58,374 bases of DNA from an uncultured Myxococcales bacterium (GTDB lineage Bacteria > Myxococcota_A > UBA9042): positions 1 to 58,374 of the forward strand of contig CAISBR010000172.1 in the NCBI GenBank assembly GCA_903883645.1. The letters run 5' to 3'. Within the stretch, counting starts at the first letter, position 1, and the number at the start of each line of letters is the position of its first letter. Both the position numbers and the translations under genes were made by a program. Shown in pieces: positions 18,085 through 25,997 of the stretch. The notes under the pieces are model-generated. The model did not search any database and was not told the DNA's origin. It worked only from the letters and a program-made list of their open reading frames with translations.

Positions 18085-18825
18085 CTAAAAGCCGATCTTG
18101 CGCATCACAAACCGCGGCAAGTGCCGAATAACTAACATGACTAGCCGCCAAATCGCCGGCGTATAGATCAGCGGCAACCCCGCATCCATGGCGCGAATCA
18201 CCGCGGTGGCCACCTGCTCGGGCTCGCCCGCAAACGGCGGCGGCTTTAGGCCCGCGGTCATGCCGGTCTTGATAAAGCCGGGTTTGACGCACAGCACGCG
18301 CAGGCCGGCGGCGTGGTACTTGTGGTCGAGCGACTCTAAATAGTGCGAAATCCCTGCCTTACTCGAGCCATAGATGCCCACGGGCTTGCGACCGCGATCG
18401 CCCGCCACCGACGAGAACACCGTGAGCCGGCCACCGCCGCGGGCCAGCAGCCGCTTGCGCACGTGCTCGCAAAAGACCACGGTATTGGCGTAGTTTACCG
18501 TCACCAGCCGCCGCGCGAGCTCGGTATCGGCCTCTAGCGCCTCTTGACTCGCAAACATGGCGGCCGTGACCACCACGCTGTCGAAGCCGCCCAATGCCGC
18601 GTCGGCTGCATCAAGGGCTTGGGCAAAGGTTTCGGGCTGTTCTAGATCGCAAACGGCGTGCCCCACCGCGCCACCTTTAGGGGCCCGTGCGGCGAGATCT
18701 GCAGCAGTTTTAGCCAAATCGTCGGCGCCAATACCCATGACAAATACAGAGTCGCCGCGTTCGACCAACTGGCGGGCGATGGCGCGCCCCATGCCGGTGG
18801 CAGCACCTAACAACACGATTTTCAT
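18085..18825 (-). CDS. SDR-family reductase, DprE2-like partner
   Basis: The 246-residue Rossmann protein has the nucleotide-binding Gly motif GAATGMGRAIA near its start, an S in VFSSVAGDRG and the catalytic YGSSK. It overlaps the preceding DprE1-like gene by four bases (ATGA), so the two are translationally coupled. In mycobacteria, DprE1 oxidises the 2'-OH of decaprenyl-phosphoryl-ribose and the SDR DprE2 reduces the ketone to the arabinose epimer. The pairing here suggests an analogous two-step epimerisation of a polyprenyl-phosphate sugar, though the substrate is not proven. The last segment has a hydrophobic/basic stretch (LVMLVIRHLPRFVMRKIGF) that may bind the membrane. Confidence 0.82.
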   Translation of the reverse strand: MKIVLLGAATGMGRAIARQLVERGDSVFVMGIGADDLAKTAADLAARAPKGGAVGHAVCDLEQPETFAQALDAADAALGGFDSVVVTAAMFASQEALEADTELARRLVTVNYANTVVFCEHVRKRLLARGGGRLTVFSSVAGDRGRKPVGIYGSSKAGISHYLESLDHKYHAAGLRVLCVKPGFIKTGMTAGLKPPPFAGEPEQVATAVIRAMDAGLPLIYTPAIWRLVMLVIRHLPRFVMRKIGF

Positions 18826-20210
18826 ACGGGATCTCCAAATAATCGCACGGATTGGGCGCTGCGCAGCCGCCGTTGCGGATCGAATTTTTCGCGGACGGCC
18901 AAGAAGGCGTCCAGGCGCGGCTCCATGGCGGCAAAATGCTCGGGCCGAGTAAAACGGTCTTTGGTCAAGTAGATACGACCACCGGCGGCGATCACAAACT
19001 CGTTCAGGCGGTCAACGATGCGCTGGGTAGCGGCCGACACCGCCATGTCGACGGCGATCGAGGTGCCTTCGAGCGGAAACGACAGCATTCCATGGCCTTG
19101 CGGCCCGCAGTCTTTGATGACACACAGGGGCGAGGCGCCGCCCAGCTTGGTCAAAAGATCCATAAATTCGCGGACTGCCGGCGCGCCCGCCGCCCGCGGC
19201 ACTACGCACTGGTACTGGGTAAAGCCGCGCGGGCCGTAGACCTTGTTCCAGTCGAGCACGGCGTCGAGCGGATAAAAGAACGGCTCGGGGCTCACAACCT
19301 TCTGAATCTTCTGGCGATAGTGCTTGTGGTAATACGCCATGTTAAAGGCCGACACCGTCAGTGGGTTGACTGCCAGGTTCGGCAACTCAAAGGGCAGTGT
19401 AAACATGGGCTTACTGGCCGGCTGGGCACTCGGCGCCTCGTTCGGCTCGGCCCAGCGACCGGCGATCAAGTGCCCGCGCCCCAGCGAGCGGCCGCGGCTC
19501 AAGCAGTCGATCCAGCCCATCGTCATCGGCCACAGCGGCGCCGTGCGGCCCAAACCCTCAAGAAAACTGTCGATATCGGGCATCCGCTCGCTCTGCATCC
19601 ACACCCAGGCGCTGGGGATGCGCTGCAGCGCGAACTCGACCTCGAGGATGTGGCCCAACAGGCCCATGCCGCCAATACTGCCGTAGAATAGCTCACTTAG
19701 AATGGTGGGCGTGCAAGAGACGATGTCGTCGCTGGCGAGGCGGATCTTCAGTTCGCGGACATGGGCGCCAAAGCAGCCTGCCACATGGTGATTTTTGCCG
19801 TGGATGTCGCTGCCGACCATGCCGCCCACGGTCACGAACTTGGTGCCCGGGGTCACGGGGGTGAACCAGCCGCGCGGCATGAAGATGCGGTTGAGGTCGG
19901 CCAGGCATACGCCCGCCTCGACGCGGATGACTCCGGTTTCGTTGTCGAATTGCAGGATTCGGTCGGCATTGCGCGAGGCGGCGACTTTGTCGGTGGCGGT
20001 GGCGGGCAGCGACGAGTCGCCGTACGACCGCCCCAGACCGCGCGACAGACGGGCACCGCGGGTAAGCTGCTCAAAGTTCTCGGACACGAGCTCGGTGCCG
20101 GGGGCCGACAGCCGCCCCCAGGCCGCCAGCTGCGGGCCCGAATGAGCGGGATTGTGTACCAAATTCAACGCTTTCAATTCTGTTCCTGGCCCGTTCGACT
20201 CGCCAGCCAT
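18822..20210 (-). CDS. FAD-dependent DprE1-like oxidase
   Basis: The 462-residue length is almost that of mycobacterial DprE1 (461). Shared landmarks are GRSYGDSSL, VTPGTKFVTVGG, DIHGKNHHVAGCFG, FYPLDAVLDWNKVYGPRGF, MLSFPLEG and IYLTKDRF. The active-site lysine equivalent is Lys417. The cysteine that benzothiazinones attack in the mycobacterial enzyme is replaced by Ala386 (GTSIAVDM). The start giving MAGESNGPG fits family length; the upstream ATG at 20288 has no ribosome site. It overlaps the SDR gene by four bases. The likely reaction is oxidation of the 2'-OH of a polyprenyl-phosphoryl pentose at the membrane. Confidence 0.87.
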   Translation of the reverse strand: MAGESNGPGTELKALNLVHNPAHSGPQLAAWGRLSAPGTELVSENFEQLTRGARLSRGLGRSYGDSSLPATATDKVAASRNADRILQFDNETGVIRVEAGVCLADLNRIFMPRGWFTPVTPGTKFVTVGGMVGSDIHGKNHHVAGCFGAHVRELKIRLASDDIVSCTPTILSELFYGSIGGMGLLGHILEVEFALQRIPSAWVWMQSERMPDIDSFLEGLGRTAPLWPMTMGWIDCLSRGRSLGRGHLIAGRWAEPNEAPSAQPASKPMFTLPFELPNLAVNPLTVSAFNMAYYHKHYRQKIQKVVSPEPFFYPLDAVLDWNKVYGPRGFTQYQCVVPRAAGAPAVREFMDLLTKLGGASPLCVIKDCGPQGHGMLSFPLEGTSIAVDMAVSAATQRIVDRLNEFVIAAGGRIYLTKDRFTRPEHFAAMEPRLDAFLAVREKFDPQRRLRSAQSVRLFGDPV

Positions 20211-20315
20211 CACTGCGCCGCCCTTCGGCCAAGAATGCTCCGGCCGTGGCGCGGCAGCATAGGCCCGCGGCTGGGCACCGTCAATCATCGAATTAGTGGT
20301 GAATTTCAGCGATAT

Positions 20316-21989
20316 CTAAGTCAGCGCCGCATACGCCCCAGGCTTGGCCCCAGGCGGCAGCGTACCCGCCACCAGCATGTTGTAAGTCAGCGCAATGCCA
20401 TTGTGTTTCGCCTTAGCGGCCAGCATTCGCTCGGCGATAACGAACACGTACACCGCCACCGCCCGCTGCGGATCAACCAGGGCCACACCGCCACCCTGTT
20501 GCTTATCCGCCACTTGCGCCCACTGGTAACCCAGTGCCCGGTGCAGCTGCTCGCCCAAAGCACAGCCCAGTGCCATCTGCACCTGCTGCTTCTTGGTGAT
20601 TTTGTGCTGGCCTAGCTGCAGCTGGTCGACCCACGTGTGCAGCGCGGCGACCACCGCTTGCGGGGTAGCATTGGCATCTAGGCCCACTAACTCTAGGCCC
20701 TTACCAATGAATTCGTCGATATCGGACCGCACTTCGGCAGCGACGGGGGCGTGACCCGGCTTGGCGTCGGCAGCCGTAGCGTCGTCGGCATAGCGCGGCA
20801 CCTCGACCGCAAGGGTGGGCGCAACGGCAATCGTGGGCACGGGCCGCGCTGCCACGGGTGCTGGAGCATAGGCCGCCATCATGTCTAAAACCGGCTCGCC
20901 CGCCGCCCGCCACGTCGCCCACTTGGCTGCGGCAAGCATGTCTTGGGCATACGACCCCTCGATGGCCGGGTGATTGGCGCCCCGCTCCGTCACGGGATGC
21001 GGCCCTCCGTCGACATAGCGCGCATAGGCCAGGGCCGACAGGGGGTGCTGGGCGGCCGCTAGGCGGGTATCGTCGCGAGGGCTGTGATCCACCTGACTTG
21101 CATATAAAAACGCGTACATCGGGTGGCGCAGGGTGGCAGCCCCCGTATCATCGTTGGCATCGCAATCGACCGCCGCCGCCAAGTAATGCGCATAGTGCGG
21201 ACAGGCCAGCACCGCCTCGCGGTCGCCCGGTTCACCCGCGCCGGCATACAGGCGAAAATACCCGGCTGCAGCACGCGAACTGACCTCGGCAGGCGCCGTC
21301 TCGGGCATGGCCACTGCGTCGGCATATGGGTAGAAGTCATTCATTCCCAAGTGCATTTGATAGCCCTTGCGGAAGTCCATGTCGGCGCCCTTGGTGTCGC
21401 TCCGGTAGGGGGCAGGGTGCGGCGCGAGGCCTTGCATGGTCACTTTGGCCAGATCGAGCGCAAAATCTTCGCGCGCGACCACTACATCGGGGTGTTCCCC
21501 CAGGCGGAACAGCACGGCGCGAGGCTCGCGACCCGGGCCCCAGAGCAGCTCTTGCACGCGAACACAGCGCGAACCGTGGCGATTTTGCGGATTTTCGTAC
21601 TCGGCCAGCGCGGCATCGCGGTCGAGCGGCAGGCGCTGCTTGGGATTGACCCACACAAAATCGCACTCGAGCGGCCCCAGTTCGTCGTTCAACACAATGG
21701 GCACCAGGTCGACGTCGCCCGTCGCGCCGTACTTCTGCAGCAGCGGCTCGATCAGCGTGCGGCGCAGCGCCAGCTCGGAGCGAAATACCGCGAGCACTAG
21801 GGCACTGGGTCGCACTCCACTGTCTTTGCGCAGCTTTTTTCCGCCCTTGGGGGTCCAATCGCGGGCCTGCAGCAGGGTGGGCGGTGGCTGGCGGTGCAGG
21901 TCGAGCGAGCCCCGACCGCTTGGAAACTCGAGGGTAAGGCCAGCCACCACCGGCAAGGCCATCGCCTGCTGCAAGGGTACGAACTTCAT
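20316..21989 (-). CDS. Imm11-like (DUF1629) protein with C-terminal repeats
   Basis: The 557-residue protein has no signal peptide. Residues about 60-195 resemble the Imm11/DUF1629 immunity fold: VDLVPIVLND, CDFVWVNPKQRLPLDRD, AVLFRLGEHPDVVVARE and a final LAKVTMQGL. Residues about 240-360 hold imperfect repeats built on HPxxAxxYAxxVD (PHYAHYLAAAVD, HPMYAFLYASQVD, HPLSALAYARYVD), a helical repeat type also seen in phage and polymorphic-toxin regions. A Pro/Ala linker precedes a helical C-terminal domain. The chosen ATG (MKFVPLQQAM) has GGAG 6 bases upstream; the longer reading from 22331 looks non-coding. No toxin is adjacent, so the immunity role is only family-based. Confidence 0.65.
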   Translation of the reverse strand: MKFVPLQQAMALPVVAGLTLEFPSGRGSLDLHRQPPPTLLQARDWTPKGGKKLRKDSGVRPSALVLAVFRSELALRRTLIEPLLQKYGATGDVDLVPIVLNDELGPLECDFVWVNPKQRLPLDRDAALAEYENPQNRHGSRCVRVQELLWGPGREPRAVLFRLGEHPDVVVAREDFALDLAKVTMQGLAPHPAPYRSDTKGADMDFRKGYQMHLGMNDFYPYADAVAMPETAPAEVSSRAAAGYFRLYAGAGEPGDREAVLACPHYAHYLAAAVDCDANDDTGAATLRHPMYAFLYASQVDHSPRDDTRLAAAQHPLSALAYARYVDGGPHPVTERGANHPAIEGSYAQDMLAAAKWATWRAAGEPVLDMMAAYAPAPVAARPVPTIAVAPTLAVEVPRYADDATAADAKPGHAPVAAEVRSDIDEFIGKGLELVGLDANATPQAVVAALHTWVDQLQLGQHKITKKQQVQMALGCALGEQLHRALGYQWAQVADKQQGGGVALVDPQRAVAVYVFVIAERMLAAKAKHNGIALTYNMLVAGTLPPGAKPGAYAALT

Positions 21990-22241
21990 GACAGCTCCGC
22001 AGGGTTGCGGCCGGCAGTCTAACCCGTGCGGCGTGGCGCGTCGATGGTGGGGCGGGGCGCACCTGGTTAGAAGCAAGGGCAGGTGCAAAGGTTTAATAGT
22101 TATGGGCAAATTCGGGTGGCCGGGCCGGCTACAGGCCGCTTGGCTTACCGTGTGCCACCGCAAAAACCCGCTTGACGGCCCCAGGTTGCGCGGGCAAGGT
22201 AGCGCCCCCTCGCTCGGCCGACCCGGGCGCAAGGTATCCCT

Positions 22242-24335
22242 GTGAAAATCGCCCTTATCTACCCGCCCAGCGTCGACCCGACCGCGCCGTATCTCGCCGT
22301 GCCCACGCTGGCTGCCTGGTTGCGCCAGCACGGGGTCGAGGTGCTGCCGATCGACGCCAATCTCGAGTGTTGGGAAGCCCTTTTGAGCCCCACCGCGCTG
22401 ACCAGCCTGGCCGAAAGGCTTGAACGGCGTCTGGCCGAGCTCGATGCCCAGCCCGCGCTAGACCATGCCGAACAGCTTGAATACGTGGCGCTGTGGCGGG
22501 CGCGCGGCGAGGCGGCCTGTGTGCCAGCGGCGGTCGAGGGGGCGCTGGCGGTGCTGCGCGACCGGTCGGGGCAACGCTTTTACGACGAGCAGGCTTACGA
22601 GCAAGCGGTGGCGACCATCGAGGCGGCGCAGCGGGTGGTCAGCGCGGCCCACGCCCAGCTTTCGGTGGATTTTGTGGCATATCGCACGCCGTTTTCGCTG
22701 CTCGACGGCGCCGAGATTGCCCGCGACGCGGCGCCCGAGCGCAATCCCTTCTACGCGCAGTTCGTCGAGCTGGCGGCCCGTTTGTCCGAGGCCAAGGTGG
22801 CGCTGGTCGGCATCTCGGTGGCGTTTCCTAGCCAAATTCAGCCGGCTTATGGTCTGGCCCATGTGCTGCGCGAACACTTGCCGGGGGTGCACATCACTGT
22901 GGGTGGGCCGGCGCTGACGCAGATGCTGCTGCGGCTCGACCCCTGTTCAGCAAGCAAAAATGGGCCGTCGGCTGTGGAGCGTGGCGATGTGAGCGAGGTG
23001 CTGGGGCCGTTCCACTCGGCGGTGCTGTACGAGGGCGAGATCGCGCTGCTGGCCATGGTCCGCGCCCTTGAGCGAGGCGAAGATCCGGCGGCGAATACCA
23101 GACTTATCCGCGGTACCACCATCGAAGACATGAGTGTGCTGCCGGCGCCCGATTTCGACGGTCTGCCGCTGGACCGCTACCTGACGCCCGAGCTGGTGCT
23201 GCCCTACGACCCGACCCGCGGCTGCTATTGGGGCGTGTGCACGTTTTGCCACTATGGTCTGGCCGAGGTGGGCACGGCGCGCTACCGCGAGCGGCCGACC
23301 GACACGATCTTGAACCACCTAGAAGCGCTGCAGAAAAAGTACGGCACGCGGGTGTTCTACCTGTCGCAAGATGTGTTTTCGCCCAAGATTGCCCTGCGTA
23401 TCGCCCGCGGCATCGTCGAGCGCGGTCTGAAAATCCGCTGGGGTACCGACATGCGGCCCGAGAAGTCGCTGACGCCCGACAAGTGCGCCGAATTGGCGGC
23501 CGGTGGCCAGCTGAGCGCGGCGCTGGGGGTCGAGTCGGCGAGCCCGCGCGTGCTAAAGCTGATTGACAAGGGGATTCCGCCCGACGATGTGGCCCAGGCG
23601 GTGCGCAGCCTGTCGGGCGCGGGGATCGCGGTCGAGGCGATGTGCTTCACCGACTTTCCGACCGAGAGCTACCGCGAGGCGATGCAAAGCGTGCAGTTTG
23701 TGAGCGAGCTGCGCGACGACCTGGCGCTGTTTATCCTGGGGCGCTTCGACCTGACGCACGGCGCGCTGGTGGCGCAAAAGCCAGGCGAATTCGGCATCAA
23801 AGAGGTGTGGCAGGTCGAGGGCGATCGGCTGGGCACCGGGCTATTTTTTGCCGAGCGGCGGCCAGCCAAGACGGGGGCGCAGCAGGCCAAGCTCGAGGTG
23901 GCGGTGGGCGAGCTGGCGGCGCAGTGGCGGTTGCATCGGTACCCGTGGGCGGGCGCGCTGTCGACGGCGCACACGCTGCTTTGGTACGCGCACCACGGCA
24001 AGTCGGTGTTTCGCACGGCGGTGGCACGGCCCGAGGTGGCGATCGCGGGGGCCGAGAGTCGAGTCGCGGCGGCGCGTTACGACGTGGTGGCACTGGCTGC
24101 GGCGAGCGATGCCAACGAGGCGGCGATTTGGGAGCAGCTGGTATACCGCGAGAGAAGGGTGGGGCGACTGCCGTACGAGGCGCTGGCGCAGGCGCTGCCG
24201 GTGGCGCTGCCGAGTGCGCGGCGGGTGCGGTTTGCGCCAGGCGACGAGCCGCGGACGGCGGGGCTGGCGACGAGCGCGCGGCTGAAACTGGGGGGCAGGC
24301 GGCAGTCGACGGCGCCGAATGCGACGAAGGGGTAG
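22242..24335 (+). CDS. B12-binding-type radical SAM protein
   Basis: The 697-residue cytosolic enzyme begins MKIALIYPPSVDPTAPYLA, the usual opening of cobalamin-binding radical SAM proteins (Rossmann half to about 260). The cluster-binding motif is C328-x4-C333-x2-C336 (RGCYWGVCTFC), one residue longer than the common CX3CX2C. The radical SAM barrel follows (YLSQDVFSPKIA, GVESASPRVLKLIDKG, CFTDFPTES). An Ala/Arg-rich C-terminal extension of about 180 residues is not recognised. The start is GTG. It diverges from the Imm11-like gene. It may act on a lipid, peptide or cofactor; no RiPP precursor was seen nearby. Confidence 0.85.
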   Translation: MKIALIYPPSVDPTAPYLAVPTLAAWLRQHGVEVLPIDANLECWEALLSPTALTSLAERLERRLAELDAQPALDHAEQLEYVALWRARGEAACVPAAVEGALAVLRDRSGQRFYDEQAYEQAVATIEAAQRVVSAAHAQLSVDFVAYRTPFSLLDGAEIARDAAPERNPFYAQFVELAARLSEAKVALVGISVAFPSQIQPAYGLAHVLREHLPGVHITVGGPALTQMLLRLDPCSASKNGPSAVERGDVSEVLGPFHSAVLYEGEIALLAMVRALERGEDPAANTRLIRGTTIEDMSVLPAPDFDGLPLDRYLTPELVLPYDPTRGCYWGVCTFCHYGLAEVGTARYRERPTDTILNHLEALQKKYGTRVFYLSQDVFSPKIALRIARGIVERGLKIRWGTDMRPEKSLTPDKCAELAAGGQLSAALGVESASPRVLKLIDKGIPPDDVAQAVRSLSGAGIAVEAMCFTDFPTESYREAMQSVQFVSELRDDLALFILGRFDLTHGALVAQKPGEFGIKEVWQVEGDRLGTGLFFAERRPAKTGAQQAKLEVAVGELAAQWRLHRYPWAGALSTAHTLLWYAHHGKSVFRTAVARPEVAIAGAESRVAAARYDVVALAAASDANEAAIWEQLVYRERRVGRLPYEALAQALPVALPSARRVRFAPGDEPRTAGLATSARLKLGGRRQSTAPNATKG

Positions 24336-24791
24336 GGGGCAGCGACGGGTGGGCGGCGGCCCAATGAGTCAAACGGGGTTTTGCGGCGTGACGGCAGGTA
24401 GTTGCGTGGGCGCGGCCGGCGAACTGGCCACACCAACCCCAACACGAACACCTGCCCGAGAGCGAGCAGCCCGAACTCATTGACGGGCGGCCCTTTGCCC
24501 GCGCCATGCATGATGTCCCCCCAGGTCAACAGGTTTTCTGCCATGCTCGCCTCGCCGCCCGCCGTGGTCGCATGCGCCAGCATAGGGTCTGAGTGGCAGC
24601 TGAGCAAGGGGGGTGCCAGTAGCGAGGCGTTGTAGAAATCAGTGGTTGTGTGGGATCGGAGCGGTATCTGCGGTACCAAGTGAGACTGGCTTGAGACTGC
24701 CCGGGTATCCGCCAAGGCGCAGCGCCGCTCCGCGTCGACCCGGCCACGAAGTTGGGCAACGAAACGCAGGCGAAAATCGCGACTTCTCGGC
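24336..24791. other. Intergenic/decayed region beside the czc relic
   Basis: No intact gene is supported. One minus-strand frame starting at the ATG at 24544 reads MAENLLTWGDIMHGAGKG with a hydrophobic stretch (FGLLALGQVFVLGLVW) and has GAGG 6 bases upstream. It would run antisense into the radical SAM gene, so it may be a gene fragment rather than a working gene. The right part contains the second copy of the dispersed repeat. Confidence 0.45.
24709..24779 (+). repeat. Dispersed intergenic repeat, copy 2
   Basis: It matches 15452-15508 in block order: CCGCCAAGG, CGTCGACCCGGCCACGA, GTTGGGCAA and AAAATCG, with an insertion after the first block. It lies just past the end of the efflux-pump relic. 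Confidence 0.5.
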
Positions 24792-25175
24792 TTAAACCTG
24801 GGTTGTACACCGCGCTTCAAGCGTAGTACGCGGGCATCTCAATCCACAAGCGCGACCATCGCCGGCTGCGGCTCCACCGGCTCCAGGTGCGTCACCACCG
24901 CCGCCACCCGCGTTGGCATTGGCATTCGTCAGCGCCGTCTGCTTGGGCACCCCGTTCATCTCGCGCTCGGTGGGCACCGTAATCTGCCGCTCGACCTCTT
25001 CGGCGGCGTGCCCTGGCCACTGGGTGATGACCTGCACCCACGTGTCGGCCACATCGGGATAGGCCTCGATGGGCACGTTGTAGAACGAGTTGATGCCTAA
25101 ACCGGTTAGAATTAATGCACAAATTAGGATTACCGTGCGCTGACGCAGGGCAAAGTCGACCAAGTGGCGAATCAT
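24792..25175 (-). pseudogene. Truncated CzcA/CusA-type RND pump (N-terminal 80 codons only)
   Basis: The first 80 codons are a good heavy-metal RND pump N-terminus: the first membrane helix after MIRHLVDFALRQRTVI, then NVPIEAYPDVADTWVQVITQ, WPGHAAEEVERQITVP and EREMNGVPKQT. Intact pumps are about 1020-1070 residues. Here the match stops and the frame continues as low-complexity Asn/Gly/Ala (NANANAGGGGG) and unrelated residues. The ATG and a GAGG ribosome site remain. It follows the fused czcC/czcB remnant in the order expected for a czcCBA operon. A large internal deletion is the simplest reading. Confidence 0.8.
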
Positions 25176-25214
25176 CGGGCGCCTCGCAGCGAGGAGTCAA
25201 AGTATTTCAATAGA

Positions 25215-25706
25215 CTACAGGGACTCATTGGCTTCCGCATCGAGCAGAATCGCGCCTTGCGTCACCAGTCGGTCGCCCGCCTTCACGCCATCGATCAGAG
25301 TGATATGCGACCCCTCTTGCTCGCCAACCTTGACCTCGCGCTGCTGGTAGCTACCGTCCGCGGCTTGAATAAACACAAAGAACTGGTCGCGGCGGGCCAG
25401 CACCGCGCTCACCGGCACATCGACCGCCGCCGCCAGCTTGGTCTCGACCAGGGCCTGCACAAACATGCCGGGTCGCAACAGGTTTTCGCTATTATCGACA
25501 AAGGCCTGTTGCCGGGCGACCGCTTCGCGCCAAGTGGCCGAAACCGTTTGTTGTGCCTGCAGTTGTTGAGCGCTGCGGCTTGCCTCTGCGGCCTCGCTCC
25601 GCGCCAGGGCGGCGGCGATGCTGCCTTGGCCACGGTCGATCACAGGCAGTGGCACGCCCAGCGAAACCGTGCCACCCAGCTCGCCCGGCGACGAGCCAAA
25701 ATACAT
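25215..25706 (-). pseudogene. In-frame fusion remnant of czcC (TolC-like) and czcB (adaptor)
   Basis: The first part (SLGVPLPVIDRGQGSIAAAL to about REAVARQQA) is a piece from late in a CzcC/TolC-type outer-membrane factor. It passes directly into FVDNSENLLRPGMFV and then VDVPVSAVLARRDQFFVF and GVKAGDRLVTQGAILLD, the C-terminal part of a CzcB/CusB periplasmic adaptor. The two families are separate genes in working pumps, so a deletion has joined them and removed the start of both partners. No plausible signal peptide precedes it. Fragments total about 160 codons of roughly 800 expected. Confidence 0.78.
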
Positions 25707-25997
25707 TCCCGCACGACCACGCCCAAGGCAGCCTATACGGCGGCGTAAACCTTTGCGCTGGACACTTCGGCCACGCCCAACGTCCTTACGCTTACGGATA
25801 ACGCCGGGTATTCGCGTACGCTTAAGCGGGAGTAGCTGCCCGGTCGCGGCCTAGCGCACGCTAGCGCATTCGACCGGCCACCAGGCGGCACGCCGTCGCA
25901 GTGCGCCTTTGGCACTTCTACCCTCCGCTCGCCAGCGCGCACAAGCCCGCCTACACTCCGCCACGCGCGGTCGCGAAGACGCCGCCGTGGAGCGAAA

